Source: Rhizobium leguminosarum bv. trifolii WSM2297 (GTDB lineage: Bacteria; Pseudomonadota; Alphaproteobacteria; Rhizobiales; Rhizobiaceae). Taken from it: a stretch of DNA of 64,000 bases. Both the position numbers and the translations under genes were made by a program. A model generated the notes under the pieces. It ran no database searches and had not been told where the DNA came from. It was given only the letters and a program-made list of their open reading frames with translations. The stretch lies in the NCBI RefSeq assembly GCF_000271845.1, contig NZ_JH719393.1, positions 496,001 through 560,000 of the forward strand. The letters are read 5' to 3'. Position 1 is the stretch's first letter. The number at the start of each line of letters is the position of its first letter. Shown here piece after piece: positions 44,627 through 53,209 of this stretch.

Positions 44627-45286
44627 ATGTCCCACACCTTTCTCGAACAACTCTGGATCGCCCGTTACGTCATCATCAACGGTGTCGGCGTAACCGTGTC
44701 GATCTCTCTGCTGGCCATCCTCGCAGGATCCGTCCTCGGCGTTTTCGTCGGTCTGGCGCTCGTCTATGGCGGCATTGTTTTGCGGCTCATCGTCCGCGCC
44801 TATACCGATATCATCCGCGGCACGCCAGTGCTGGTGCTGGTGCTGGCAAGCTATTATGTCTCCGCCGCCGTCGGGCTCGATCTCGGGCCGTTCTCCGCCG
44901 GCGTGCTCGCCCTTGCGATCTTCTGTTCCTCCCATGTCGGCGAAATCGTGCGCGGCGCGCTTCAGGCGATTCCGAAGGGGCAGACCGAAGCCGCCAAGGC
45001 GATCGGCCTGACCTTCACCCAGACCTTCACCTCGGTGCTGTGGCCACAGGCCATGCGCCAGTGCCTGCCGGCCTGGGTCAATACCGCGGCCGAGATGGTG
45101 AAGGCCTCAACGCTGCTCTCCGTCATCGGCGTTGCGGAGCTTCTCCTGCGCACGCAGGAGATCATCTCCCGAAACTTCATGAGCCTCCAGTTCTATTTCC
45201 TGGCCGGCGGCCTCTATTTCATCGTCAATTATGGCATCGAGCACTTCGGCAAATATGTCGAGCGCAAGACCGCCCTGCCGTCCTGA
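44627..45286 (+). CDS. Amino-acid ABC transporter permease (second of pair)
   Basis: Permease of 219 residues. IIRGTPVLVLVLA near residue 64 and the ATPase-docking loop EAAKAIGLTFTQTFTSVLWP near residue 125 are clear. It should form the heterodimeric channel with the previous permease. Twelve bases separate it from the ATPase gene. Confidence 0.9.
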   Translation: MSHTFLEQLWIARYVIINGVGVTVSISLLAILAGSVLGVFVGLALVYGGIVLRLIVRAYTDIIRGTPVLVLVLASYYVSAAVGLDLGPFSAGVLALAIFCSSHVGEIVRGALQAIPKGQTEAAKAIGLTFTQTFTSVLWPQAMRQCLPAWVNTAAEMVKASTLLSVIGVAELLLRTQEIISRNFMSLQFYFLAGGLYFIVNYGIEHFGKYVERKTALPS

Positions 45287-45298
45287 GGAGTTCCCCCG

Positions 45299-46069
45299 AT
45301 GGCCAAAACCATTCTCGACATCAAGGGTCTGCGCAAGACTTACGGCATCCACGAAGTCCTCAAAGGCGTGGATTGCGCCGTGGGGGAGGGCGAGGTCATT
45401 TCCATCATCGGCTCGTCCGGCTCCGGAAAGACCACCTTGCTGCGCTGCGTCAACATGCTGGAAGAATTCCAGGGCGGCACGATCAGCCTCGATGGCGAGG
45501 AGATCGGCTACCGCGTCGACGGCGCAACGCGGCGGCGCAAGAGCGAAAAAGAGATCGCCCGCCAGCGCGCGCTGACCGGCATGGCGTTTCAGCAATTCAA
45601 TCTCTTCCCACATATGAGTGCCGCCGAAAACGTCATGCTCGGCCTCGTCAAGGTTAAGAAAATGACGAAGCCCGACGCCCGCATCATCGCGGAAAAATGG
45701 CTCGATAGAGTCGGCCTCGCCGCCCGCACCAACCATTATCCCGGTCAGCTTTCCGGCGGTCAGCAGCAGCGCGTCGCCATTGCCCGCGCCATCGCAATGT
45801 CGCCGAGGCTGATGCTGTTCGACGAGGTGACCTCCGCACTCGATCCCGAACTGGTGGGCGAAGTGCTGCAGGTCATCAAGGGGCTTGCCGCCGACGGCAT
45901 GACCATGCTGCTCGTCACCCATGAGATGCGTTTCGCCTACGAGGTTTCCTCGCGGGTCATCTTCATGAACCAGGGGGTTATCTGCGAGGAGGGAGATCCG
46001 AAGGAAATGTTCGTGCGGCCGAAGACGGAGCGGCTCGCAGAATTCCTCAAAACCTCGAGTTTCAACTGA
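45299..46069 (+). CDS. Amino-acid ABC transporter ATP-binding protein
   Basis: ATPase of 256 residues. Walker [10 protein letters not shown] lies near residue 39, LSGGQQQR near 153 and Walker [14 protein letters not shown] near 177. A basic insertion ([13 protein letters not shown], near residues 80-92) precedes the Q-loop. AGGAG lies eight bases before the ATG. It completes the importer started at 42989. Confidence 0.92.
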   Translation: MAKTILDIKGLRKTYGIHEVLKGVDCAVGEGEVISIIGSSGSGKTTLLRCVNMLEEFQGGTISLDGEEIGYRVDGATRRRKSEKEIARQRALTGMAFQQFNLFPHMSAAENVMLGLVKVKKMTKPDARIIAEKWLDRVGLAARTNHYPGQLSGGQQQRVAIARAIAMSPRLMLFDEVTSALDPELVGEVLQVIKGLAADGMTMLLVTHEMRFAYEVSSRVIFMNQGVICEEGDPKEMFVRPKTERLAEFLKTSSFN

Positions 46070-46271
46070 TGAGCCCAAGTGCGTCGAGCGATCCTCGTCG
46101 AGACTGCAGTGAATCGCTCGGCAACCTCAGCAAAGTGCTTCAGCGGTCGATGCTGATCCGGCTTTGCAAGCAATTGCGGGAACTCGCTTAATTTATGCTC
46201 AGCCTGCATTGCCGCTGCGCAAATTCCAGGCAAGGGATGCGAAACCTCTTGGAAATTCTGGACGCAGAGTT

Positions 46272-46308
46272 TTGGCATGGGCCTTGCTTCGCTGTCTTGT
46301 ATGCAAGA
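46272..46308. promoter_or_regulatory. Sigma-54-like promoter and GntR-type palindrome at the regulator start
   Basis: TGGCATG at 46273-46279 and TTGCT at 46284-46288, four bases apart, match the -24/-12 consensus with one deviation. TCTTGTATGCAAGA at 46295-46308 is a palindrome apart from its centre, similar to FCD-regulator operators. Both overlap the annotated start, so the true start may be further on. Confidence 0.4.
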
Positions 46309-47044
46309 TAGCCAGCCATCCGAGATCACGCAGAAGACCATCGAGGAAACGATCGTCTCCGGGATTCTTTCAGCCAAGATCCGGCCGGCTACCCGTCTCA
46401 GCGAAAACCAGCTGGCATCGCTCTTCGGCGTGTCTCGGACCCGCGTTCGTGAAGCCATGATGCGCCTGGAAACACGCGGTATCGTACATGTCAGTCCGAG
46501 GCGGGGCTGGTTTGTTGTCGAGCCATCCGCTGAAGAGGCGATTGCGGTTTATGAGGCGCGGCGCGTCATCGAGGCCGGACTGCTGCGCAGCATGCGGGTC
46601 CTAACAGACGAGGGGCAGAAAGCTCTCGACGCCCACTTGAACGAGGAAAAAAGCGCGATGGCGGCGGGCGACCGTCAGCGTCTGACTTATTTAATGGGCG
46701 ATTTTCACATCCGTATCGCGGAATTGAGCGGAAACGCCGTCATCATCGATATCCTTCGCGACCTGACCGCGAGGACGATCCTCATTTCGATGCTCTATCA
46801 GTCCGAATTTCATGCGGCACAGTCTCATGACGGGCATTGCCGCATCTTCCAGGCCATGCAAGCGGGCGATTTCGTCAGAGCTGCGGAGCTCTCTGTCGAG
46901 CATCTCGACGAGGTCGAAATGGGTCTCGACCTCACGACGCGGCCAGACCCGCTTTCGGAATTGCGCAGTTCCCTGTCACTTCCTCCCAAGACCGTGTCCT
47001 CACCTCCCAGGCCTCACAAACCACAACTTCAAAGGAGTCATTAA
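46277..47044 (+). CDS. GntR-family transcriptional regulator, FCD subfamily
   Basis: Regulator of up to 255 residues. The winged helix-turn-helix (residues about 20-85, LSENQLASLFGVSRTRVREAM) precedes an FCD domain with EARRVIEAGLL and the His-containing GDFHIRIAELSGN metal/ligand-site region. ATG 46277 and ATG 46301 are both possible; neither has a good ribosome binding site. It lies between two amino-acid importers and ends three bases before the second, so it probably controls that one and perhaps both. Confidence 0.88.
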   Translation: MGLASLSCMQDSQPSEITQKTIEETIVSGILSAKIRPATRLSENQLASLFGVSRTRVREAMMRLETRGIVHVSPRRGWFVVEPSAEEAIAVYEARRVIEAGLLRSMRVLTDEGQKALDAHLNEEKSAMAAGDRQRLTYLMGDFHIRIAELSGNAVIIDILRDLTARTILISMLYQSEFHAAQSHDGHCRIFQAMQAGDFVRAAELSVEHLDEVEMGLDLTTRPDPLSELRSSLSLPPKTVSSPPRPHKPQLQRSH

Positions 47045-47047
47045 CGT

Positions 47048-47833
47048 ATGCTGACAAGACGAGTCTTCTTCGCACTTGCGACCCTGGCGGCAACTATCGG
47101 CTTCGGCTCCGCGTCTCATGCCGATGCTCTCGCCGACATCACCGCGCGCGGTACGCTGCGCGTCGCCGTGCCGCAGGATTTCCCGCCATTCGGCAGCGTC
47201 GGCACCGATATGGCGCCGATGGGCTACGATATCGACGTCGCCAATCTCATTGCCGAAAAGCTGGGCGTCAAGGTCGAGCTCGTCCCGGTTACCAGTGCCA
47301 ACCGCGTCCCCTATCTGCAGACGAATAAGGTCGATCTGGTGATATCCAGCCTCGGCAAGAATGCGGAGCGCGAAAAGGTGATCGATTTCTCTGCCCCCTA
47401 CGCACCCTTCTTCAACGGCGTTTTCGCGCCGGCCGACCTTTCGATCGCCAAGGCTGAGGATCTCGCGGGCAAGAGCATCGGCGTCACACGCGGCGCCGTG
47501 GAAGATCTGGAACTGACGAAGATCGCGCCGGCCGACGCGACGATCAAGCGCTACGAGGACAATAACGGCACCATCTCGTCGTTTCTATCGGGCCAGGTCG
47601 ACATCATCGCGACAGGCAACGTCGTGGCCGCCGCGATCCTCGCCAAAAATCCCCCCAAACGCCCCGAGCTCAAATTCCTGATCAAGAATTCGCCCTGCTA
47701 TATCGGTCTCAACAAGGAGCAGCCGGCTCTTCTGGAGAAGGTCAACGGCATCCTCGCTGCCGCCAAGGCCGATGGCGCGTTGAACGCCATATCGCAGAAG
47801 TGGCTCGGCGCCGACCTCCCGTCGGATCTCTGA
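47048..47833 (+). CDS. Polar amino-acid-type ABC transporter substrate-binding protein (second importer)
   Basis: Periplasmic protein of 261 residues with a Sec signal (MLTRR, hydrophobic core, cleavage near SHADA at residue 24). Family 3 landmarks are LRVAVPQDFPPFG, GYDIDVANLIAEKLG and NKVDLVISSLGKN. AAAGGAG precedes the ATG. It is distinct from the binding protein at 43 kb, so the two importers probably differ in ligand. Confidence 0.9.
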   Translation: MLTRRVFFALATLAATIGFGSASHADALADITARGTLRVAVPQDFPPFGSVGTDMAPMGYDIDVANLIAEKLGVKVELVPVTSANRVPYLQTNKVDLVISSLGKNAEREKVIDFSAPYAPFFNGVFAPADLSIAKAEDLAGKSIGVTRGAVEDLELTKIAPADATIKRYEDNNGTISSFLSGQVDIIATGNVVAAAILAKNPPKRPELKFLIKNSPCYIGLNKEQPALLEKVNGILAAAKADGALNAISQKWLGADLPSDL

Positions 47834-47851
47834 GGAACCCCGTCCTACGGA

Positions 47852-47881
47852 CGTCATCCCGCGCCCGCCCGCGGGATGACG
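47852..47881 (+). other. Intercistronic stem-loop after the second binding-protein gene
   Basis: Perfect 12-base arms CGTCATCCCGCG and CGCGGGATGACG around a six-base loop, 18 bases after the stop. No T-run follows. The same placement as the hairpins after four other binding-protein genes in the window. Confidence 0.65.
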
Positions 47882-47912
47882 ACGCACCGTCACCGCAAGA
47901 GGGGACAAATCC

Positions 47913-48584
47913 GTGAGCTATCATTTCGAATTCGGCTGGCTGCTTCAATATTACCCTGAGATCATCAAGGGTATACTGGTCACCCTGGAACTTATCGCCA
48001 TTGGCGGAGTGCTCGGCATTTCGCTCGGCATCTTCTGCGCCTGGGTGCGCGCGCTCGGGCCCGTCTGGCTGAAGCCTGTCATTGCGACCTATGTCGAACT
48101 GATCCGCAACACGCCGTTCCTGATCCAGCTGTTTTTCATCTTTTTCGGTCTGCCGTCGCTTGGCCTCCAGCTGCCTGAGCTGACGGCCGCCAACCTCGCG
48201 ATGGTCATCAACCTCGGTGCCTATAGCTGCGAGATTATCCGCGCGGGCATCCAGGCGACCCCGAAAGGCCAGTTCGAGGCAGGCCAAAGCCTCGCCATGA
48301 CACGCTTCGAAACCTTCCGCCATGTCGTGCTCGTGCCGTCCTTGCAGCGCATCTGGCCGGCGCTATCGTCGCAAGTCGTCATCGTTATGCTCGGCTCATC
48401 GGTCGTGTCGCAGATCGCCGCCGAGGATCTGACCTTCGCCGCGAACTTCATACAATCGCGAACCTTCCGCGCCTTCGAGGCCTACATCGTCTCGACATCA
48501 ATCTATCTCGTGCTGGCAATCCTGCTCCGGCAGCTGCTCGGGGTGGTCGGCGGGTTCATTTTCCCGAGGAGAACGGCGCGATGA
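47913..48584 (+). CDS. Amino-acid ABC transporter permease (second importer, first permease)
   Basis: Permease of 223 residues; the GTG start follows AAGAGGGG. LIRNTPFLIQLFFIFF near residue 65 and the loop EAGQSLAMTRFETFRHVVLVP near residue 122, its core given as FETFRHVVL, are typical of the His/Glu/Arg permease family. Its stop overlaps the next start by four bases. Confidence 0.9.
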   Translation: MSYHFEFGWLLQYYPEIIKGILVTLELIAIGGVLGISLGIFCAWVRALGPVWLKPVIATYVELIRNTPFLIQLFFIFFGLPSLGLQLPELTAANLAMVINLGAYSCEIIRAGIQATPKGQFEAGQSLAMTRFETFRHVVLVPSLQRIWPALSSQVVIVMLGSSVVSQIAAEDLTFAANFIQSRTFRAFEAYIVSTSIYLVLAILLRQLLGVVGGFIFPRRTAR

Positions 48585-49240
48585 TCGAGTTCACACTCTG
48601 GGACATTCTGCGTAACCTGCTGCTCGCCACCCGCTGGACCATCCTGCTCTCGCTCGTCTCGTTCATCGGCGGCGGCGCGGTCGGACTGGGATTGCTGTTC
48701 CTGCGTATCAGCAAGCGCAAGGCATTCAGCGTGCTTGCGAAATATTATATCGAGCTCTTCCAGGGCACGCCGCTGCTGATGCAACTGTTCATCGCCTTTT
48801 TCGGTCTCGGCCTTTTTGGAATCGACGTCCCGGCCTGGCTTGCGGCGGGATTGGCGCTCACCCTGTGGAGTGCCGCCTTTCTCGCCGAAATCTGGCGCGG
48901 CTGCGTCGAAGCGGTTGCGAGGGGTCAATGGGAAGCCTCCGCCAGCCTCGGCATGGCACGGTTGCAGCAGATGCGTTACGTCATCCTCCCACAGGCGCTG
49001 AGGGTCGCCATACCACCCACGGTCGGTTTCTCCGTTCAAATCGTCAAGGGTACGGCGCTGACCTCGATCATCGGCTTCGTCGAACTGTCGAAAGCCGGCA
49101 CCGTGGTCACCAATGCCACCTTCCAGCCCTTCACCGTCTACGGGCTCGTCGCCCTCATCTACTTCGTCCTTTGCTGGCCTTTGTCGAAAAGCAGCCAGAT
49201 CCTGGAAAGGAAGCTCAATGTCGCTCATCGCAATCACTGA
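48581..49240 (+). CDS. Amino-acid ABC transporter permease (second importer, second permease)
   Basis: Permease of 219 residues with the family pattern LFQGTPLLMQLFIAFFG near residue 60 and EASASLGMARLQQMRYVILP near residue 122. ATG 48581 overlaps the upstream stop as ATGA. Its last 23 bases overlap the ATPase gene in another frame, so translation is coupled. Confidence 0.9.
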   Translation: MIEFTLWDILRNLLLATRWTILLSLVSFIGGGAVGLGLLFLRISKRKAFSVLAKYYIELFQGTPLLMQLFIAFFGLGLFGIDVPAWLAAGLALTLWSAAFLAEIWRGCVEAVARGQWEASASLGMARLQQMRYVILPQALRVAIPPTVGFSVQIVKGTALTSIIGFVELSKAGTVVTNATFQPFTVYGLVALIYFVLCWPLSKSSQILERKLNVAHRNH

Positions 49241-49943
49241 AGTCCGCAAGAGCTTCGGAACCACAGAGGTGCTGAAAGGTATCAATCTCGATGTGGAGGC
49301 GGGTGAAGTCATCGCCATTATCGGCAGGAGCGGTTCGGGCAAGTCGACCCTGCTTCGCTGCATCAATGGCCTGGAGACCATTACCGACGGTTCGATCTCC
49401 GTCGCAGGCGCGCAGCTCCTCGATGACGAGGTGCATCTGAAAGCCCTGCGCCTCAAGGTCGGCATGATCTTTCAACAGTTCAACCTCTTTCCGCACCTGA
49501 CGGCCGGCGGCAACGTCATGCTGTCGCAGACCGTGGTCAAGAAGACCCCGAAGGCCGAGGCCGAGGCCATCGCCCGCACAATGCTGGAGCGGGTGGGGCT
49601 CGGCCACAAGTTCGACGCTTATCCGGATGAGCTCTCGGGCGGCCAGCAGCAGCGCGTCGCCATCGCCCGTGCGCTTGCCATGCAGCCGGCAGCACTTCTT
49701 TGCGACGAGATCACCTCGGCGCTCGATCCGGAGCTGGTCGCCGAAGTTCTGGCCGTCGTGCGCGGGCTCGCCGCCGAGGGAATGACGTTGCTGATGGTCA
49801 CCCACGAAATGAAGTTCGCCCGCGACGTCTGCAGCCGCGTCGTCTTCATGCATCAGGGCCGCGTCCACGAAATCGGCCGGCCGGAGGACGTCTTCACCAA
49901 CCCGCAGACGGCAGAGCTGAAACAGTTTCTCGGCGTCAGTTAA
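49218..49943 (+). CDS. Amino-acid ABC transporter ATP-binding protein (second importer)
   Basis: ATPase of about 241 residues. Walker A GRSGSGKST lies near residue 36, LSGGQQQR near 138 and Walker B LLCDEITSALDPE near 162. ATG 49218 is chosen because GGAAAGGAAG lies just upstream and the family starts MSLIAITEVRKSFG. It ends the second importer operon. Confidence 0.92.
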   Translation: MSLIAITEVRKSFGTTEVLKGINLDVEAGEVIAIIGRSGSGKSTLLRCINGLETITDGSISVAGAQLLDDEVHLKALRLKVGMIFQQFNLFPHLTAGGNVMLSQTVVKKTPKAEAEAIARTMLERVGLGHKFDAYPDELSGGQQQRVAIARALAMQPAALLCDEITSALDPELVAEVLAVVRGLAAEGMTLLMVTHEMKFARDVCSRVVFMHQGRVHEIGRPEDVFTNPQTAELKQFLGVS

Positions 49944-50089
49944 GAAGCGACGACATGCTCTCGCTTATGCCGGCCGGCATCGTCGAGATGGCGCGCGAGC
50001 GCCGTTTTACTCGTGCGGAGGAAGACGAGGAAAAAGGCCCGCGAATGCCGGCCTATTGTGTCCGGTGGACTCCTCATGGTCGACCGTCC

Positions 50090-50461
50090 TCAAGTCTTCG
50101 AGCGAGGATGTCCCATCAGCGCTTCATACTCTCTGTCGGTCAATCGTTCGATTGCCCGCAGCTGTGCAGGAACGTCCATCCGCTCGTGCAAGACTGCGGC
50201 AATGACGAAGGTTGCATCGTCAGCGACAATGTAGACGGCGTAATGGTGCTCGATTTTGTGCAATCGGAAGAGCGAATTCCCGACGCGCTCGTCGCTCGTT
50301 GTCCTCACGCGGGCGTAGGCTTCGGGGATGCTTTCAAATCCCGCCCGCAGCAGGCGGCCGTACGCCTTTGCCTGTGCGGTGGACCATCTCCGCGCTGTTT
50401 CGCGGACGGCCAGACGATAATTATCAAGCGCAGTCGGTAGGATGAGAATGCGGGGAGCCAC
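50090..50461 (-). CDS. parE: ParE/RelE-superfamily toxin
   Basis: Toxin of 123 residues. Basic and aromatic residues expected in ParE/RelE toxins include ARRWSTAQAKAYGRLL and the core strands YAVYIVADDATFVIAAVLHERMD, of which VIAAVLHERMD is the most typical. ParE toxins act on gyrase; RelE relatives cut mRNA. Sequence alone does not decide. GTG 50461 overlaps the antitoxin stop, the usual TA arrangement. Confidence 0.85.
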   Translation of the reverse strand: MAPRILILPTALDNYRLAVRETARRWSTAQAKAYGRLLRAGFESIPEAYARVRTTSDERVGNSLFRLHKIEHHYAVYIVADDATFVIAAVLHERMDVPAQLRAIERLTDREYEALMGHPRSKT

Positions 50462-50718
50462 TAGCGCAGTTCTTTATCCAATTCGGCATCGACGGCGTCC
50501 AGCGCAGAAAGGGGTAACATCTCTCCACCCCGGAATTCGTCTTCCGCCCGCAGCAGCGAGCGGATGGCATAGCGGCGGTCTTCTTCGCGTGCCATATCTT
50601 CGCGAATAAGGGCGCGCACGTATTCACTTGGCGTCGTATATTGGCTCTTCCCGTTGGCGCGCATATCGACAAAGGCGCGCATCTCATCGGGCAAGCTGAC
50701 ATGCAGGCTGCTGGTCAC
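50461..50718 (-). CDS. parD: ParD-family antitoxin
   Basis: Antitoxin of about 85 residues with a ribbon-helix-helix N-terminus (SLHVSLPDEMRAFVDMRANG) and the ParD landmark YTTPSEYVRALIRED near residue 28. GTG 50718 is preferred because AAGGAGG lies seven bases upstream; the in-frame ATG 50763 has no ribosome binding site and would start almost inside the operator. It precedes and overlaps the toxin gene. Confidence 0.85.
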   Translation of the reverse strand: MTSSLHVSLPDEMRAFVDMRANGKSQYTTPSEYVRALIREDMAREEDRRYAIRSLLRAEDEFRGGEMLPLSALDAVDAELDKELR

Positions 50719-50768
50719 GCCGCGCCCTCCTTCAAATTTCTGAATGAATTGTTCCGTATCCATTAGTC

Positions 50769-50787
50769 AATGTCAATATTTGACATT
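50769..50787. promoter_or_regulatory. Palindromic operator candidate of parDE
   Basis: AATGTCAA and TTGACATT are perfect arms around TAT, about 50 bases upstream of the preferred parD start. ParD proteins usually repress their own promoter through such palindromes. TTGACA inside it, read leftward, may be a -35 box. Confidence 0.55.
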
Positions 50788-50869
50788 GAGACGTCCGGTT
50801 GCAAACCGGGCGCTCCAATCCGCAGGCGTGGCGGGAGCGGCAGCCAGGGCTGCCGCTCCCCGAGGATTG

Positions 50870-51604
50870 TCAGCTTTTGGTGCCGGTGGGCGCCGGCAGC
50901 AAAACGGGCTCGGCCGACTGTCTAGGCAGCATCAGTTGGGCGAGAATATCGTCGGCCGAATGGCTCGAGCCGCCAATACCGGCTTCGCGCAGCTGACGAT
51001 CGAGATCGCCGCCGTTTTCCAGTGCGGCCAGTTCAGCACCGGCTTCAATGCGGCCGGCAGTGATTTCCTGGCGTTTCTTGATGCGTTCGAGACTTTCGAC
51101 GGCGCTGCCAAGGCGGGTATTGATGCCCGACTGGTTATGGGCAATCGCCGACTGCGCGCGCAGCAGCGACTCGTTGGCTTTGACGTTCTCCACTTCACGC
51201 TTCATCTGGGCAATGCGTGCTTCGGTGTCCTGGATCGTCCGCAGCATCTGTTGCTGGCGCGGCAGCAGCCGATCGAGCTCTTCCTGGTCGCGCTGCACTT
51301 CGGCACGGCTGGTGGCGATGCGTTGAGCCAGACCCTGAGCGAGATCGGTGCGGCCCGCCGAGATCGCAGCGCGGGCGCTGTCGGTATCCTTGGTCTCCTT
51401 TGCGCGGTTTTCGTCAAGCCGGCGCATAACGCTCTTATTTGAGGCCATGATGCCGGCCAGATCGGATCGCGCCCGGCGCAGCGACTGCTCAGCGTCGCGG
51501 ATTTCCTGGTCAAGAATGCGCATGGACTGGTTGTCGGCGGCAGCTTCCGCTGCCTCGTTGATGCCGCCGCGAATGGCGGTGAAAATCTTTCCCCAGGTGC
51601 TCAC
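50870..51604 (-). CDS. PspA/IM30-family protein (YjfJ-like)
   Basis: Coiled-coil membrane-associated protein of about 244 residues of the PspA/Vipp1 (ESCRT-III-like) superfamily. It has the amphipathic N-terminal region (TWGKIFTAIRGGINEAAE), then long helices rich in Gln, Arg and Glu, and a flexible Pro-rich tail. GTG 51604 overlaps the upstream stop as GTGA with GGGGAG eight bases before it. PspA proteins sense and patch stressed membranes. It pairs with a DUF2170 gene, as yjfI-yjfJ does in E. coli. No pspF or pspBC partners are seen. Confidence 0.88.
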   Translation of the reverse strand: MSTWGKIFTAIRGGINEAAEAAADNQSMRILDQEIRDAEQSLRRARSDLAGIMASNKSVMRRLDENRAKETKDTDSARAAISAGRTDLAQGLAQRIATSRAEVQRDQEELDRLLPRQQQMLRTIQDTEARIAQMKREVENVKANESLLRAQSAIAHNQSGINTRLGSAVESLERIKKRQEITAGRIEAGAELAALENGGDLDRQLREAGIGGSSHSADDILAQLMLPRQSAEPVLLPAPTGTKS

Positions 51605-52047
51605 GCTGCAATCTCCCCGCTTTTCCATTCTTCAATCATATGTGCCGCATCGACGGCATTGGCAGCCAGAATTGCCACCTCTTCGACGACCGTGTCGGCG
51701 GACGAGCGTGCTGACAGCGATCCGAACAATTCATACCATTCCTCACCGTCGATCGTGGTGATGCCGAAGCTGGAGAGCGGTACGAACTTGTGCGTCTTGA
51801 GCACCATGCGTTCGAAGGCTTCGCGATTGGGTATGTCCTTGCACGGCACCAGAACAGCGCTGACAAGGATATCACGCTCCCCGCTCACTGCGACGAAGAC
51901 GTCGAGATCGCCTTTTTCCTTGAGAGTGACGCATAGGACGTCGCCCTGTTCGGGTACGGCGACATCCACATCGCCGAGTGCCTCCGGATCGGCGGCGAAC
52001 AAGCGCGTTAAGGTGGTGAGGTTCCAGGTCTCCAAAAAGTCCTCCAT
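51601..52047 (-). CDS. DUF2170 protein (YjfI-like)
   Basis: Cytosolic protein of 148 residues, acidic, with the DUF2170 pattern CVTLKEKGDLDVFVAVSGER and LSSFGITTIDGEEWYELFG. Function unknown. It is the first gene of the leftward half of the yjf-type locus, translationally coupled to the PspA-like gene, and is divergent from the channel gene with 106 bases between. The tight conserved linkage suggests a regulator or adaptor of the PspA-like protein; that is inference. Confidence 0.88.
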   Translation of the reverse strand: MEDFLETWNLTTLTRLFAADPEALGDVDVAVPEQGDVLCVTLKEKGDLDVFVAVSGERDILVSAVLVPCKDIPNREAFERMVLKTHKFVPLSSFGITTIDGEEWYELFGSLSARSSADTVVEEVAILAANAVDAAHMIEEWKSGEIAA

Positions 52048-52153
52048 CAGTTAGAATTTCGAAAAAATATCTGGGTATTCGATATGCCACTTAAAGGGGT
52101 GGCGCGCTAAATAAATTTCGCTAGGGTAGGCACTGGGAACGGGGGCGAATCGC
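52048..52153. promoter_or_regulatory. Divergent promoter region of the yjf-type locus
   Basis: The 106 bases between the DUF2170 and channel genes are the only plausible promoter region for both halves. The left part is AT-rich; CCACTTAAAGGGGTGG is a partial inverted repeat near 52086. I see no sigma-54 -24/-12 pair. Confidence 0.4.
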
Positions 52154-53209
52154 GTGCCATTTATCGCTTCATTACTGCGGCGCGTATATCTCTCGCTCAG
52201 CGAATTGGCCTGGTCCGCCCTTTTTATTCTTCTCGTGATCCATCTGGCCGCCTCTTACCTGCTCTTTATGCTGGCCGGCGAAGGCGATCTCGTCGGCAAC
52301 CCGATCGATTTTCTTTACTACTATATGGTGACAGCAACGACTGTCGGCTATGGCGATCTTTCCCCAAAATCGGGACCTGGGCGGATCATTGCCGTCCTCG
52401 TCGTTCTTCCCGGCGGTATTGCCATCTTCACCGCTGTTCTTGGCAAATTGTTGACAACGATCGGCACGATCTGGAGGAACCGCATGCGCGGATTGGGTGA
52501 CTACAGTGAACGCACCGGCCATGTCATCGTCCTGGGCTGGCAAGAGGGACAGACGCACCAGACGCTGCGGCTGCTGCATGCCGAACGAGAGGCTCACGAA
52601 CCGATGAGCGTTCTCGTTGCCAAGGATCTGGCGGAAAATCCCGCCAGCGATTACGCCGACTATATCAGAACCGAGCGGCTTTCCGATGCCGACGCTCTGG
52701 TGAGGGCCGGAGTGGCACAGGCGCGCGCAATCATCGCGCGCGGCGCAAATGACGACGAGACGCTGGCCGCAGTGCTGATTGCCGAGGGCAATGCGCCCAA
52801 CGCCCATATCGTGGCTTATTTCGCCGACGACCGCACAGCTCAGATGGTCAAGCAACTCCGGCCGCGCGTCGAGGCGGTGGGCTCACTCGCCGAGGAGCTG
52901 CTGTCGCGTGCAGCCCGGGATCCGGGCTCTTCGGAGGTCGCCGCACGGCTGCTGTCGGCCGCCTCGACCGACACGGCCTTTTCGCTGCCGGTCCCGTCTT
53001 TGCAACGGCCTCTGCTCTATGGAGACGTGTTTTTGAGCCTCAAGCGTGAGCACAATGTCACGCTGGTGGGCTTACTGAGCCAGGGCATCACCGACCTGAA
53101 TTGCCGGGACGAGGTGCTGATGCGGGGCGGCGAAACCCTTTACTACATAAGCGGAATGCGGCTAGATCCCGCTGCCATCGCTTGGGCTCGAATGGGAGAC
53201 GCATCATGA
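52154..53209 (+). CDS. Two-TM potassium channel with NAD-binding (TrkA-N/RCK-like) domain
   Basis: Inner-membrane protein of 351 residues. Membrane spans lie near residues 17-39 and 78-100, with the K+ selectivity filter TVGYGD at residues 63-68 between them. The cytosolic part starts HVIVLGWQEGQTHQTL near residue 118, a Rossmann-like nucleotide-binding fold that reports ligand to the gate. GTG 52154 is the start. It overlaps the DUF2491 gene by four bases and is the first gene of the rightward half of the locus, so ion flux is likely part of the system. Confidence 0.9.
   Translation: MPFIASLLRRVYLSLSELAWSALFILLVIHLAASYLLFMLAGEGDLVGNPIDFLYYYMVTATTVGYGDLSPKSGPGRIIAVLVVLPGGIAIFTAVLGKLLTTIGTIWRNRMRGLGDYSERTGHVIVLGWQEGQTHQTLRLLHAEREAHEPMSVLVAKDLAENPASDYADYIRTERLSDADALVRAGVAQARAIIARGANDDETLAAVLIAEGNAPNAHIVAYFADDRTAQMVKQLRPRVEAVGSLAEELLSRAARDPGSSEVAARLLSAASTDTAFSLPVPSLQRPLLYGDVFLSLKREHNVTLVGLLSQGITDLNCRDEVLMRGGETLYYISGMRLDPAAIAWARMGDAS

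Noticed and set aside
45937..46458. A 173-codon minus-strand frame across the gap before the GntR gene
   Set aside because: It covers the end of the ATPase gene and the start of the regulator antisense. Its middle part (46080-46260) is unmatched, but there is no start signal or family.
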